Shown piece by piece: positions 26,651 to 38,955 of a stretch of DNA of 64,000 nt. The stretch spans positions 321,441,595-321,505,594 of the forward strand of contig JASDDO010000001.1 in assembly GCA_030015575.1 (NCBI GenBank), in the 5' to 3' direction. This DNA is from Agapanthus africanus. Taxonomy: Eukaryota; Streptophyta; Magnoliopsida; Asparagales; Amaryllidaceae. The notes under the pieces were generated by a model. That model saw only the letters and a list, made by a program, of their open reading frames with translations, did no database searches and was not told where the DNA came from. Position numbers and translations under genes: made by a program. Every line of letters begins with the position of its first letter. Positions within the stretch are counted from its first letter, which is position 1.

Positions 26651-28403
26651 GTTAGTTGATCTTGCACACCCTCAGAACACTTGTGAGGAGGCAGAAGTGG
26701 CAAACGAAAATTTTCTTGCATGCAACACCCACTCTAAACCCTAGATCTTGTACTAAACTATAACTAGAAAACCATATCTGGGAGTTTTTAACTACTATGA
26801 AAGGGTTATACCTAAGGAACCTGTCCTTCGGGTCTTCTTTCCGATGCGACTCCTTGGCTCCTTGGATGGTTGCAACGACCTCAATCTCCGGTCACCTTTA
26901 AGACGTAGATGATCCACTCGAGAGCTTTGGAACAAGCTTCAAACTCTTCACAAGAGTTAACTAAGAAGTTAAGTGTGCTAGAAATGAATACATAGATGAC
27001 GTAGAGAAGAACTAGTGGATTATTTTATCCCTTAAGCTTTTGATTCACAACTCATGTGAAGGGTAAAGCTTTACAGGTTGAAGAAGGAGATAACTTGGAG
27101 TGAGAATATGAAAGTGAGAATGAGAGAGAAAATGAACCATGGAAGAATGATATGGCTCAAGGGAAATTATTGGTGTGTATTAATTTATCTCCAAAATAAT
27201 GCACCATACTTCAATAGTAATCCCAAATGAATAAAAAAATACAATGAGCCATTACTTCATCCATGCTTTGACAATTCTCCAAATTCCACCTCATATTTTT
27301 ATTTTCACAAAATAAAAATCCTATTATGAGGTGTCTCCTTCTAGAATGTGCTCTTGTATAATTACAAGAATACCCTTCACCGTATACCGTATATGTATAC
27401 CCGTATTCGTATTCCAAAAAATATGAATACAAATAATCCAATAATATAATACCAGTATCCGGCTTAAACCAAAGCCCACGAGTATTATAATTCCGATCAC
27501 TATTCCAGTAGCCAGTATACAAACATGATCGAAACCCTGCCGTAACAACTTACGGCCTCTACATCTTTTGCCTGAACCAGGGAACCCTCTGTGTGGGACT
27601 CTAAAGACTCGATAGTACGCTGGCAGTGGGTTTAACCATAAGAACGTCAGCGGCACTAGCTGTGCGTAACGGCTACCCAGGTACATGACGAAAAGTGGCC
27701 GACGAACGAACTAATCCAAACCCTAACGAGCATGTAAGCAACACTTACCGTACAGTCCGGTATTTTAGTCTGATACGTCGCATAAGAAGTCTAGGGGTGG
27801 TAAATGTCAGACCCCAGTAACTTTATAAGTCATGCTGATGTATGGCTCATAACGGTTCGAGAAACTACTGATAACTCTTATCATTAAATCTCAACAACCC
27901 TGGCCAGGGATTTGCTGATATGGCCGATCAAGCATAGCGCGACATCAACTCTCTATACCGGGAGAGACGACACCCTTCCTATCGCTCACCGCCTCCATAT
28001 GATTCGGGACTGTACCCAAAATCCACACATTTGCACGACTCAGTAGAGCCATGGTAGGGAGGAAATCAAAGCACAGTGGGAATCACACAAGACACTATGA
28101 CGATCTCGGGTCTACAGACTAACCAGTACAAGTGTCGCCAGAGAACCGCTATCTGACAATAGGTATATATACCATTTAGGAGTTCTCAGCGAGTCCTGTT
28201 TGTTGTACCCATTCTTCAATGAGCACCTGTATACAATCTTTGATGTCAAACACCAATGGTTGTGGGATCAACCATCGCCCCCAGGCTCAAGAAACGTACT
28301 CACTAGTCTACTCTTGTAATATCGATGCCCTCTCTCGATATATCCTCGACTAGGAACTATTAAAGGATATGCTTTTAGACTGTCCAGGCCCCACTAGTGT
28401 GAT
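26651..28403 (-). repeat. 3' LTR of C, first segment
   Basis: Runs from just inside the LTR start to the Athila target site gtgat (28399-28403). Contains a hairpin with outer arms CACCTCATA/TATGAGGTG at 27287-27333. No gene. Confidence 0.88.
28399..28403. other. Left target site duplication of the Athila element (gtgat)
   Basis: gtgat at 28399-28403 is repeated at 40612-40616. The surrounding sequence is continuous in the intact 5' LTR of C near 48830. Confidence 0.9.
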
Positions 28404-28692
28404 TGTTCATATCAGAAAATTGCATTCTAATACCGTTCATTCATTATCTAATTGTTGTATTTATCGGTATTATTGACCAGTGTCTGCTCAGTATTACAGA
28501 TTACAGGTATTCATGACAAAATACTGGAAATGCATCCAACAGCACGGATATATCACTTGAGGGAAGACACTGCGACCAGAAACGCTAACCGACCGATACT
28601 TCAGGAGTTCCTTTATGCAACAAGTTGTGTACACATTTTTTTCTAAATGGTCCAACACAACAAGTGTGTACACAAGACTTTTAAGCACATGT

Positions 28693-28955
28693 GGATATGA
28701 TTTTATATGCAATCAAGGATATGATTCTATATGCAATCAAGGATATGATTTTATATGCAATCAAGGATATGATTCTATATGCAATCATCAAGGATATGAT
28801 TTTATATGCAATCATCAAGGATATGATTCTATATGCAATCAAGGATATGATTCTATATGCATCAAGGATATGATTTTATATGAAATCAAGGATATGATTT
28901 TATATGAAATCAAGGATATGATTTTATATGCATATGATATTATATGCATTCAAGA
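28693..28955 (+). repeat. Minisatellite in Athila 5' LTR, about 10 units of 23-27 bp
   Basis: Units follow ggatatgattNtatatgcaa plus a short tail (tcaa or tcatcaa). The array lies about 90-350 bp upstream of the TATA box. Open frames across it in two phases are products of the repeat, not genes. Confidence 0.92.
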
Positions 28956-29041
28956 CTAAAAAGCATGTGTTCAAATCAAAGGCAATCAAACAAATCAGCA
29001 TGAGCCATAATGGGGCAGATATGAATATTTCTTTCTGAGCC

Positions 29042-29050
29042 TATAAATAG
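29042..29050 (+). promoter_or_regulatory. TATA box of the Athila 5' LTR
   Basis: TATAAATAG followed by purine-rich agaccagaggg; transcription probably starts about 30 bp downstream. Conserved at 39567-39575. Confidence 0.75.
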
Positions 29051-29232
29051 AGACCAGAGGGAAGAGGAAAGGGTAGCTTTTTCTTTAGTTCTATCTTAGA
29101 ATTCTTGTAATTTTTCTTTTCATTCTTGAGCTCTTGCCCCTTTGTCTTGACCTTGCAACTTCTCATTTAGAACTTGCAAGCTTAAGGCTTAGGTTCTTGA
29201 CTTCAAGATCTCTTGTAACAAGTTTGTTCTTC

Positions 29233-29238
29233 AATAAA
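29233..29238 (+). terminator. Polyadenylation signal AATAAA in Athila LTR
   Basis: AATAAA about 190 bp after the TATA box, so R would be roughly 29070-29260. Confidence 0.5.
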
Positions 29239-30088
29239 AGTTCGTATTTTTATTACATGTCTTGTTCCACTTTACATGATTTCAATTGTGAAATTCATGC
29301 CTTGCTTTGATCTTGCAACCTCTTAAGTGAGCTTGCAACCTTAAAGCTTGGTATTTGGATCTCACACGTTGCCGGGGATTGAACACTGGGAGATAAAACG
29401 CTTGAACTCATCGGTTCTCTTTTCCTCTTTATTTCATTGCATGTTTTTATGTATCTTCTCTTTTCTTTCTTGTTAATTTATAAATATGTGTGAGTAATCT
29501 TTTCACTTGTTAAGGGTGTAATATGTTAGATCGTATTCGAAGATTTTCTTTGTCCAAACTTTAAAACCTAAAACTTGCCTATTGAAACTTCGTGCAAATC
29601 ACCCGCAACTCCGCTCACTAGGCATCCTATCCTACCCCGATAGTGATGATTCCTAATCATGACCGGATTGCCCGTGGTTTGCCGAAGGCTAAAATCAAGA
29701 GATAACAACGGAAGGACAAGGGACAAGGAAAACGGATTTAGCGAAATACCGCAAATACCGTATTTCAAGTTCCCTAATCCGCGTTGTTACCTATTGCTTT
29801 AGTATTAATACCAAGTCGGGGCTATAAGGAATTGGCAAACATCACCTTCATACAATCTAACTTATTACTACCCTTAACAAGCCCTTTTTATTCATATCTT
29901 TGTTACGAGAATTAGTTAACCAACAAATCAAAACACGGAATTAACTCGTTAAAACAAGCAATAAGAAACTTACCATCTCCTTGCGGACGACCCGTATTCA
30001 TCGCGGCTCGCTACAAGCGACACCGTTTTGATTGCGGTAATTTCAGAATTCTTTTTAAACACGACACAGTTAGAGCGTGACAATCAAA

Positions 30089-30106
30089 TGGCGCCGTTGC
30101 CGGGGA
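30089..30106 (+). other. Primer binding site of Athila (tRNA-Asp)
   Basis: tggcgccgttgccgggga, 18 bases complementary to the 3' end of plant tRNA-Asp, two bases after the LTR. Confidence 0.9.
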
Positions 30107-31355
30107 GACGGTAACATTTTTTATACTTGTAGTTTCGGGTTAAATTTGTGCATATTCTGTATAAAACTAACTTCTAACACATTCAAACAAATAACCATTC
30201 TTTTTGAAACCAACCACAAACACAAATAAAATTCTTTTCTTCTCTGGATTTGAATTCTGCTAACACTCTGATTTTCTTAATTATTTGTGTTCAGAATTGT
30301 GGTTGTTAATATTGCTTTTTGGCTCAAATATCCGTATTTTTCCAACATATGCAGATTTGACGGATTTTGAGCAGCGATCATACGGAACAAAGGGGCATTT
30401 TCAAGTGCAAAGGAGGGTGAACACTCAGTGCCAAAGATCCGGGTAGTTAGACCCACGCAAGCGAACCATTCGACCACTCGGAGGCAATATCAACACGAGT
30501 TTCTGAAACTCGTGCTTTTTGGTACGTATTTTTCTAAACTTCCCCTCTCAAACCCGACGCTCCAATATTCTTGTCTTTGCAGGATTCTTAGCAAAAATCG
30601 CCGCAAAAAGCCAAAAAAAAAAACTAACCGTATTTGTTGCAGCGCCGCATTACAAGTAAAAAATGATAACTGATTGCTTGAAAACAAAACTTGGTTGAAT
30701 TTTGCGCATTGCATCATTTAATACGGACTTAAGGGGCTCTAACACCAATCCAGATTGGGTGGGGATTTCATCACCCTTCCCAGGACCCCATAAATCACTA
30801 AAGCATATGCATTGTCCATTGTAAATTAAAAAATACTAGACTTCAGCCCTAAGGACTTCGCGCTCATTAGGAGAAGATAAACCGTGTTTAGAACCTCGCT
30901 TAACGGTATATTGTTTACGGGGTGTCTAGGAAAGTGTTAAAGGCGCAACCGCCGAAAGAGAAAGGGTTACTTAATTAAGGAACTTCGCGAAAGCGTTGGA
31001 CAACCTCCCCTTATCTCTGCACTTACCTGGCCTTGTGATCAGTGTATTTTTAAGCCCGTTTCTCGACACTGTTTAACTTCGACAATCAAGTTCAGGAGCA
31101 GGTCTAGTAGACCTAGGTTACCCTAGATCTAGGTGTGATTGTGCATATCTTGTTTGTGATTGCTTAAGCCGTATATCCGTACATATTTCTGTAAATCTCC
31201 TTCTAAAAAAAAAAGGAAAAATCAAAAACTTTTATAAAAAAAAACTTGCCCTTTGTCGCCAAATCCATTTTTCACCCATCACCCATCGCCTTTCTCCATT
31301 GACGTTTTCTTACCCTCACCTTCTCCGCTTTGACTATACTAAACTCGTTTAGTGT
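30107..31355 (+). other. Untranslated leader of Athila
   Basis: About 1.25 kb before gag. Open frames here (such as 30428-30673) lack recognisable domains. No other feature was seen. Confidence 0.7.
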
Positions 31356-32135
31356 ATGTCCGCTTGGACTCGGGACACTAGCGCCCGTCTAGTCCGCGTT
31401 ACGTTAGTCGCTACCGACTACGTGATCGACTCCGAAGTCGATACTCCTTCCACTCCTCTTTCACCCCTACCTTTGCCGGCCAACTTCGACGTTGACCGGA
31501 ATTCTGTTCATACTTCTTCACCTTCACCTTCGCTTTCACCAACCTCTTCTTCCGCGATGTCGGTATTCATTCCGAACATCTCTTTGACCACCCCTGGATT
31601 GGCTCCACTTCCTACGGAGACCAATATCCCACCACCTCCGCCTGTTGTAGCGCCGCAGCGAATCGCGCTCCAGGATCGTTTCTACCCCACCCGTTCTGCA
31701 CTTCCCACCTGCCTTTCTCTTCCTCCGGCCAATGGGGACAACTTTGAAATTAAGCCCCATTTCATCAACATGCTTCCACGTTTTCATGGGCTTGAATCTG
31801 AAGATGCCTATATCTTCATCAACAAATTTCAAAACGTCTGTGCCATGATGAAAACCATCCAGCTGTCGGACGATGCTATACGTCTACGGGTCATTCCGTT
31901 CACTCTATGCGATCTCGCTGAAAAATGGCTGTATAGCACCGCTTCCCATTCCATAACCAGTTGGGATGAGTTTGTTAAAGCGTTTCTCAAAAAGTTTTAT
32001 CCAAATCACAAAACTGCAAGGATTCGCAATGAAATCAATCAATTCTCCCAGCTTCCTTCTGAACCCTTCTGGAAGTGCTTTGACCGGTACAAAGACCTTC
32101 TTGTTCAGTGTCCTCACCACGGTATAGAGAAATAG
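31356..32135 (+). CDS. gag: Athila gag, N-terminal part, ends at a frameshift
   Basis: ATG at 31356. The first 110 residues are rich in Pro, Ser and Thr. A retrotransposon capsid domain follows at about residues 125-258 (MLPRFHGLESEDAYIFINKF, then AEKWLY and FVKAFLKKFYP). This would build the particle coat. The frame meets TAG at 32133-32135, but capsid homology continues in another frame from about 32125. The break lies at GAGAAATAG, so a small indel in an A-run, real or a sequencing error, explains it. Confidence 0.88.
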   Translation: MSAWTRDTSARLVRVTLVATDYVIDSEVDTPSTPLSPLPLPANFDVDRNSVHTSSPSPSLSPTSSSAMSVFIPNISLTTPGLAPLPTETNIPPPPPVVAPQRIALQDRFYPTRSALPTCLSLPPANGDNFEIKPHFINMLPRFHGLESEDAYIFINKFQNVCAMMKTIQLSDDAIRLRVIPFTLCDLAEKWLYSTASHSITSWDEFVKAFLKKFYPNHKTARIRNEINQFSQLPSEPFWKCFDRYKDLLVQCPHHGIEK

Positions 32136-35100
32136 CAACTTGCCAAACCTTATACGAGGGCCTGAACCCAGCAACGAAGCAGTTGTTGGAAACCATCTGT
32201 CAGGGCTACTTCCTATCCAAATCTGACGAGGAAGCATGGCAATTCTTTGACGACCTTGCGGAGCAAACGCTACAGTGGGAGAGCACGAGACCGACGACTT
32301 CTTCTTCTTCTACCTCCACTTCTACCGGTCAGTCTAGGGTAGGAATTCATCAACTTGACGTCTCTATTGCAATGAAAGCTGAAATGGCTGCAATAACTAG
32401 AAAGCTTGAAGCGATAGAGAGCAAATTTTCTTCTCCTGCTCCTAGCCCTGTTCTTCCACTTCGTACCATCTGCGCTTGTTGTTCCGATCCCTCTCATTTA
32501 ACCGAAGAGTGTCCTTACAATTCTCCATCTCAAGGACAGGATCAGGTTAATGCTGCATTTCAGCAAAGACCAAGGAATGATCCGTACTCTTCCACGTACA
32601 ATCCCGGTTGGAGGAACCACCCCAATTTCGCCTGGAATCAGAATCAGAATCAATTCCAAGGCAACCACTTCCAAAGGCCCCCTCCACCGCAACAACAAGC
32701 GCAACAACAAACTCAACATCAATATCAGCAGCCCTTCCAACCCCAGCCTTTCCAAAACCAGACGAACAACTTTGCACCCAACAACTCTTTTCCACCAAAC
32801 AACTTTGTTCCGTCAAACAACGATAAGGTTTCCTCGCTCGAGCGAAGTCTGGAGGCGTTTGTTAAACAATCGACTCAATCCACCGCCAACATCCAGTCTT
32901 CGATTCAATCTTTAGTGCAACACACTGCCGCACACGGGCAAAGCATCAAGACCATCGAGGCCCAGATTGCACAGCTGAACGCGGCCTTAAGCGAGCGAGA
33001 GAAGGGGAAGCTCCCGTCCCAGCCACTTCCAAATCCCGGTCACCCACATAATGCACATGCTGCTCTTGAACAACAAAACCATAATATGAGTGCCGTGACT
33101 ACACTGAGATCGGGGAGGATGCTGCAAAACAACATTGGCACACGGATCAACGATGACACCCTGGCCGCTTCTTCTTCTTCTTCTTCTTCTTCTCCTTCTT
33201 CTTCTTCATCTTCTGAACCTATTCTCCGTTCTTCACAAGGCTCTCCTTCCTCTTCTTCTATGAACGGACCCACTTCTCACTCCACGAAAACACCTATTCT
33301 GGGATCCGGTCCAACTCCACAATCTCCTCCTCCAGCATTAGACTCAACCAATTTTCAAAATGTTCCATTTCCAAACCGGTTGAGATCTAATAAACAAAAT
33401 CCTCAAATGGAGAAGATTCTGGAGTTATTTAAGCAAGTTAACATTAACATTCCTCTTTTAGATGCTGTCCAACAAGTCCCGTCTTACGCGAAAATCTTAA
33501 AGGACTTGTGCACGAAAAAGAGGAAATCTCAGGTACCCAAGAAAGTTTTCTTGGCTAGTGCTGTAAGTGATGCCCTTACCCAATCTTTACCACAAAAACG
33601 GAAGGACCCTGGCTGTCCTACGATTTCAATTACCATTGGGGATAAGAACATCAACCGCGCACTATTAGATCTTGGTGCCAGTGTTAACTTGCTTCCGTAT
33701 TCAGTATACGAGCAATTAGGCGTCGGAGAGCTGAAACCCACGCACTGCACTCTCCAAATGGCCGACCGATCGATCACCCATCCTAGGGGTGAGCTAGAGG
33801 ATGTGTTGATAAGAGTCGGGGACTTCATATTCCCCGTTGACTTCATTGTATTAGATACACAGCCTGTAGCTAACCCCCGGAATCAAATTCCGGTGATACT
33901 CGGTCGCCCATTTCTCGCAGCCTCAAATGCTGTGATCAATTGTCGCAATGGTTCGATGAACCTCTCTTTTGGAAATATGACGATTGAACTCAACATTTTT
34001 AGGTTGGGGAATCAGCCCGCCGAACCTAATGCTCATATACTGGACGTCTGCTCGATCCAGGAGATCACCCCGGAAGAGTGTGAATTCGAGGAGTTTCTGT
34101 TTGAACGCGATAACCTTGACGCCACTAGTGCGTTTCTCTTCGAACCTGCTGCTACTTCCGCGCCCGACTACGACTACGAGTGTTTTACGTTCTCACACGA
34201 TCTTAGCCGCTCACAACCCGAGTTTGAATCTTTTGACTTTCTGGATGAGTTACCTGAACCATCCAACTCGGTAGCTTACGCTCGTTTTGAACCTTTGATG
34301 GAATCCTTTGAGTTCGAGACCTTTTCTCCAATCCAGCCTTCAATCATTTCACCTCAAATTCTCGAACTCAAGCCTTTGCCGTCTCACCTTAAGTACGCTT
34401 ACTTAGGTGAGAACGAGACCCTCCCGGTTATCATTTCGGCTTCTCTTGCTCCCGAGCAAGAGAAAGCCCTTCTTTCAGTCTTACACGGCAATAGGCAAGC
34501 TTTTGGCTGGTCCATGGCGGACATCAAGGGGATTAGTCCCCTGATCGTTGAGCATCATATTCATCTGATGGATGATGCCAAACCAGCCCGGGATCCACAA
34601 AGACGTCTCAATCCAGTCATGAAGGAGGCTGTGAAGAAGGAGATCGTCAAATGTCTGGATAGTGGTATCATTTACCCTATCTCCGATAGCCAGTGGGTTA
34701 GCCCCATTCATGTTGTCCCCAAGAAGTCGGGCATCACGGTCATAACCAACGAGGCGAACGAGTTAATCCCTACTCGCACCCAAACTGGGTGGCGAGTATG
34801 CATTGATTACCGAAAACTCAACGCCGCAACGCGGAAAGACCACTTTCCGCTACCTTTTATTGACCAGATGCTCGAACGATTGGCCGGACATGAGTACTAT
34901 TGCTTTCTTGATGGCTACTCTGGCTATAATCAAATTCCCATCGCCGAAAAAGACCAGGACAAGACTACTTTCACTTGTCCTTTCGGCACGTTTGCATATC
35001 GTCGCATGCCCTTTGGGTTATGCAATGCGCCCGCTACCTTCCAGCGGTGTATGATGGGAATATTCTCAGACATGGTGGAGAAATTCTTGGAGATCTTCAT

Positions 35101-35947
35101 GGACGACTTCTCCATCTTTGGCGATTCCTTTGACGAGTGTCTGCTGCATCTCGACGCTGTCCTTACCAGATGTAAGGACAAGAATCTCACTTTGAACTGG
35201 GAGAAATGCCACTTCATGGTGCGCGAAGGTATTGTCTTAGGACATATCATCTCGCAGAAAGGCATTGAGGTAGACAAAGCAAAGATTGAGGTCATTTCCA
35301 ATCTTCCTCCTCCCCGATGCGTCCGAGATATCCGAGCCTTCCTTGGCCACGCCGGTTTCTATAGACGGTTTATCAAGGACTTTAGCAAGATTGCTAGGCC
35401 CTTGACTCTTCTACTGGCCAAGGACACGCCATTCGACTTCAGCCCGAGCTGTGTGGCTGCTTTTGAATCATTGAAACACTCACTCACTTCTGCTCCCGTT
35501 CTCTCTTCCCCTGACTGGACGCACCCATTCGAGATTATGTGCGATTCATCCGACTCTGCCATGGGTGTTGTCCTTGGACAACACATCAACAAGATGCCGC
35601 ACGTAATCTATTACGCTAGCCGAACCTTGAACGACGCCCAACTCAATTATACAACAACTGAGAAGGAATTCTTTGCTGTTGTATTTGCTTTAGAGAAGTT
35701 CAGGCCCTACCTCATCGGCTCTCCAGTCATTGTTTACACTGATCATTCTGCTCTGCGCCATCTTTTGCGAAGAAAGATGCCAAATCTCGGCTTATACGTT
35801 GGATCCTCTTGCTTCAAGAGTTTGACCTTGTCATTAAGGACAAACGAGGATGTGAAAACGTCGTTGCCGACCATCTCTCACGACTTCCTTTTTCGCCGTC
35901 GCTTCAAATCCCGATCAATGACGTTTTCCTGGATGAACAACTCTTGA
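32108..35947 (+). CDS. pol: Athila gag C-terminus, protease, reverse transcriptase and RNase H
   Basis: Joins the preceding gag by a frame change; its first ATG is internal to the domain and not a real start. In order: rest of capsid, a CCHC knuckle (C-X2-C-X4-H-X4-C, about 32470-32520), a Gln/Asn/Pro-rich and Ser-rich spacer, aspartic protease with DLGAS (Asp codon at 33668), an acidic linker, RT with the FMDD catalytic box at 35096-35107, and RNase H beginning at CDSSDSAMG (about 35540). The frame is lost in RNase H near 35775 (cgaagaaag) and ends in unrelated residues at 35947. Confidence 0.9.
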   Translation: MSSPRYREIATCQTLYEGLNPATKQLLETICQGYFLSKSDEEAWQFFDDLAEQTLQWESTRPTTSSSSTSTSTGQSRVGIHQLDVSIAMKAEMAAITRKLEAIESKFSSPAPSPVLPLRTICACCSDPSHLTEECPYNSPSQGQDQVNAAFQQRPRNDPYSSTYNPGWRNHPNFAWNQNQNQFQGNHFQRPPPPQQQAQQQTQHQYQQPFQPQPFQNQTNNFAPNNSFPPNNFVPSNNDKVSSLERSLEAFVKQSTQSTANIQSSIQSLVQHTAAHGQSIKTIEAQIAQLNAALSEREKGKLPSQPLPNPGHPHNAHAALEQQNHNMSAVTTLRSGRMLQNNIGTRINDDTLAASSSSSSSSPSSSSSSEPILRSSQGSPSSSSMNGPTSHSTKTPILGSGPTPQSPPPALDSTNFQNVPFPNRLRSNKQNPQMEKILELFKQVNINIPLLDAVQQVPSYAKILKDLCTKKRKSQVPKKVFLASAVSDALTQSLPQKRKDPGCPTISITIGDKNINRALLDLGASVNLLPYSVYEQLGVGELKPTHCTLQMADRSITHPRGELEDVLIRVGDFIFPVDFIVLDTQPVANPRNQIPVILGRPFLAASNAVINCRNGSMNLSFGNMTIELNIFRLGNQPAEPNAHILDVCSIQEITPEECEFEEFLFERDNLDATSAFLFEPAATSAPDYDYECFTFSHDLSRSQPEFESFDFLDELPEPSNSVAYARFEPLMESFEFETFSPIQPSIISPQILELKPLPSHLKYAYLGENETLPVIISASLAPEQEKALLSVLHGNRQAFGWSMADIKGISPLIVEHHIHLMDDAKPARDPQRRLNPVMKEAVKKEIVKCLDSGIIYPISDSQWVSPIHVVPKKSGITVITNEANELIPTRTQTGWRVCIDYRKLNAATRKDHFPLPFIDQMLERLAGHEYYCFLDGYSGYNQIPIAEKDQDKTTFTCPFGTFAYRRMPFGLCNAPATFQRCMMGIFSDMVEKFLEIFMDDFSIFGDSFDECLLHLDAVLTRCKDKNLTLNWEKCHFMVREGIVLGHIISQKGIEVDKAKIEVISNLPPPRCVRDIRAFLGHAGFYRRFIKDFSKIARPLTLLLAKDTPFDFSPSCVAAFESLKHSLTSAPVLSSPDWTHPFEIMCDSSDSAMGVVLGQHINKMPHVIYYASRTLNDAQLNYTTTEKEFFAVVFALEKFRPYLIGSPVIVYTDHSALRHLLRRKMPNLGLYVGSSCFKSLTLSLRTNEDVKTSLPTISHDFLFRRRFKSRSMTFSWMNNS

Positions 35948-37254
35948 CAATATCTCGCGAACCTTGGTTCGCAGATATTGTGAACTATTTGGCCACAGGG
36001 TTACTACCAACTGAATGGTCAAGTCAGGACAGACTTCGCTTTTTATCCCAAGTAAAACATTTTTACTGGGACGAACCCTATCTGTTCAAGTACTGTCCTG
36101 ACCAGATTATTCCTAGGTGTGTCCCTGATGAGGAATTCAAGAGTGTGCTGTCATTTTGCCACGATCAAGCGTGTGGCGGGCATTTTGGCCCCAGAAAGAC
36201 AGCTGAGAAGATCTTGCAATGTGGTTTCTACTGGCCACAACTCTTCAAAGACGCTCATGACTATTGCAAGACTTGCTCCCGGTGCCAACATATGGGCCGG
36301 ATATCCCGGAGAAACGAGATGCCGCTCCAACCAATCTTGGTTGTGGAGATTTTCGACGTGTGGGGGATAGATTTCATGGGGCCGTTTCCCAGCTCTTTCG
36401 GGAACTTGTACATCCTTCTAGCTGTTGATTACGTCTCTAAGTGGGTCGAGGCTGTGCCCAGCCGGACTAACGACAACAAGGTTGTCGTTAGGTTCCTTAA
36501 AGAAAACATTTTCTCCAGTTTTGGGCACCCCCGAGCGATCATTAGCGACAATGGAAGTCATTTCTGCAATAAGACTTTCGAGGCCTTAATGCGGAAGTAT
36601 TCCATTAATCATAAGCTATCCACACCCTATCACCCCCAAACCTGTGGTCAAGCCGAAGTCTCAAATCGGCAGATCAAGCAGATACTGGAGAAGACGGTTT
36701 CCAAGAACCGTAAGGATTGGTCGCTGAAACTAACTGATGCCCTTTGGGCTTTTCGCACTGCTTATAAGACCGACCTTGGCATGTCTCCCTATCGGCTTGT
36801 ATACGGAAAAGCTTGCCACCTCCCTGTCGAAATAGAGCATCGTGCATTTTGGGCGATAAAAGAGCTGAATCTATCTCTCGAAGATGCGGGCAGCCATCGG
36901 AAGCTGCAACTGAACGAACTGAGCGAGCTTAGGGATGAGGCTTACGATAACGCGGTTGTCGTTAAGAATAGAACGAAGGTGTTTCACGATAAACACCTTT
37001 TGCGCAAAACCTTCATACCTGGTCAGCAGGTACTGCTTTACGACACCAGACTTCATTTCCATCCAGGAAAGCTCCGATCTCGCTGGAAAGGGCCGTATTT
37101 TGTGCGGAATGTGTATCCGCAGGGCGCTGTGGATTTGGAAAATCCAAAGGACGGTTCATTTTTCAAAGTGAACGGACACCGACTAAAACCGTACCTTAGC
37201 GCCGAACCAATAGAGGAGCTCCTATTCTTACAGGAGCCGGTTTACCCTGCCTGA
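35809..37254 (+). CDS. int: Athila integrase with end of RNase H
   Basis: Continues pol in a third frame, from the RNase H end ([11 protein letters not shown]...VADHLSRL) into integrase. The zinc region has the H-H-C-C pattern ([10 protein letters not shown]...CKTCSRC). The catalytic residues sit in [18 protein letters not shown] and [10 protein letters not shown]. The tail has the GPY/F-like module ([11 protein letters not shown]) and a stop at 37254; no chromodomain. All catalytic residues are retained, consistent with a recent insertion. Confidence 0.9.
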   Translation: MLQEFDLVIKDKRGCENVVADHLSRLPFSPSLQIPINDVFLDEQLLTISREPWFADIVNYLATGLLPTEWSSQDRLRFLSQVKHFYWDEPYLFKYCPDQIIPRCVPDEEFKSVLSFCHDQACGGHFGPRKTAEKILQCGFYWPQLFKDAHDYCKTCSRCQHMGRISRRNEMPLQPILVVEIFDVWGIDFMGPFPSSFGNLYILLAVDYVSKWVEAVPSRTNDNKVVVRFLKENIFSSFGHPRAIISDNGSHFCNKTFEALMRKYSINHKLSTPYHPQTCGQAEVSNRQIKQILEKTVSKNRKDWSLKLTDALWAFRTAYKTDLGMSPYRLVYGKACHLPVEIEHRAFWAIKELNLSLEDAGSHRKLQLNELSELRDEAYDNAVVVKNRTKVFHDKHLLRKTFIPGQQVLLYDTRLHFHPGKLRSRWKGPYFVRNVYPQGAVDLENPKDGSFFKVNGHRLKPYLSAEPIEELLFLQEPVYPA

Positions 37255-38940
37255 TCTTCCTCTGCCCACCTCCAAACTTCGGTTATCCAGCCAAGAACAG
37301 TGGACACTGTTCCAAATAAGTTTGGGGGTATGTATAAAGCCTTTTGTATATATTTGTGAATATTCTTTTCCATTCTTTTTCTTTTTCTTTTCTTTACAAA
37401 CAAAAACAAATAAAAATTGTGTATCGCTAACCGACAATTTTTGACCCTTCAAATGATCTCTTCATGCAATGACAGTGAGGACACTGTTCAGTTTAAGTTT
37501 AGGGGTACGCTCGGTACGCATTTCTTACCTTCGCATTCATATGTATATTTTGCATCTGCATATTAAAATCCATAAAATCCATAAAAATCTGAAAATTTTC
37601 TAAAAACATAAAAACTTTTCTGTCAAGTTAGCTAGTGGGAGGACTCTGATTCAACATTTCGACGGTTTTGTTTGATAAAATAAGAATAACTAAATCTTAT
37701 GTTTAGATTTTGAAAACCTGAAAAATAACTCTCCTTTGAAGTTAACTATAGCTGATATACGTCTTTACATCACACTACACGTGTCGTGAGTTTTTGGGAA
37801 TTAGATGATAAGTCTTTTATGTCGAAAAACTTTTAAATGGATCAATGATTTTCTGAGGATCAAATAGGTTTGTTCTGAAATAAGTAGTGTCAAGAACAGT
37901 TTATGAAGTAAAGCGAATATGAAGGAATGTTATTGATGCCGTAATTGGAACTAAGTCTGAAAAATAACCCATCTGAAACTTGATTGGAATGATTACACAC
38001 CAAACACACTAAACACGTATTTTATCCAAAAAATAATTGAACTGCCGGTTATATCTCCGTTCGTATTAAATCATCTGATTTTCACGCCAAACTGTCTTTT
38101 GTTTTTGGACCTGGGTAACTTGAGTAATTAAGTCCGCCGGGGTGTTTCTACACCTAATGCCCTAAAACCAACTGGTGTGGGTGCATTGGCCCAAAGCTCG
38201 CTAAGAAGCCTAGAAAGTCCAGATTAAAACAAAGTCAAGCAAGTGTTCTCTCCGAGTTAAAATTCCTAACGGTTCTTTGTGTGAGAATAATCTTGATAAA
38301 AGACAGGCTTTTTTAAAAAAAATTTAGCGTAGATATGAAGGTTTTATTCTATGATAAAGACTATTGCACGATTCACAGAGGTGTGTATGAAATGAAAACA
38401 AGGAAAGGGTGGAGTGAAAAATAAGACCTAGTTTCCTGTTAAGGAAGATAGAAATTCTGAAGTTGAAACTTTTTACTGGAAAACGAAGCTTGAAAAATTG
38501 CTTAACTCTTTATAAAACTTATGTGATCCTTTTAAAATTTTTATCCGGGCTTAATTGTGTGATATGATGACTTTATTCGACCTTTCGGGAACTTAACGAC
38601 ACTATTTGCACTGCACGTGAAGACATATAAAAGCTGTAGTTAAACAAGAAGCGAGGTGTGAAAAATAAAGGGTCGATGGTCTAGACCTAGGATAATAGAA
38701 TTGTTATTTTCTGAAACAAAACTTTAGGGTTTGAATCTTAGTTATTTTACAAAACTAGCTTGACCGGATTTTGTGGGTAGTATCCGCTGAAAACCCTCAG
38801 GAGACAACACTCCTCCTACTAGGGACACCTAGAGGTTTAACGGCTTGTTGCACTTGCTCAGTGCAATCGCGTTCCCTACGAAAGTGAGGTTAGGAAATTT
38901 TTTGTGAATAAATTGGTTTTGCTCGGGACGAGCAATAGAT
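37255..38940 (+). other. Athila 3' non-coding region
   Basis: About 1.7 kb between integrase and polypurine tract with no long ORF and no env-like gene. Two extra tracts resembling the polypurine tract (gtttgggggta at about 37319 and gtttaggggta at about 37496) each follow a gacactgttc sequence. Confidence 0.75.
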
Positions 38941-38955
38941 AAGTTTGGGGGTATT
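38941..38955 (+). other. Polypurine tract of Athila
   Basis: aagtttgggggtatt immediately before the 3' LTR; primes plus-strand DNA synthesis. Confidence 0.85.

Larger units (their letters stand above)
28404..30086 (+). repeat. 5' LTR of Athila (1683 bp)
   Basis: Starts tgttcatatc and ends gacaatca. Contains a minisatellite, a TATA box (29042), an AATAAA signal (29233) and a tRNA-Asp-like stretch (29368). Confidence 0.93.

Noticed and set aside
26651..28403. Host gene remnants between LTRs E and Athila
   Set aside because: The whole stretch aligns with the 5' LTR of C at 47081-48840.
28615..28959. Open frames with repeated GYDSICNQ or KDMILYAI units
   Set aside because: They are translations of the Athila LTR minisatellite in two phases, upstream of the TATA box and differing in unit number between the LTRs.
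33040..33273. Acidic antisense frame opposite Athila gag-pol
   Set aside because: It is the complement of the Ser-rich (tct/tcc repeat) spacer of the sense ORF.
37255..38940. Possible env-like gene in Athila
   Set aside because: No long open frame, signal peptide or membrane segment is visible in this region.
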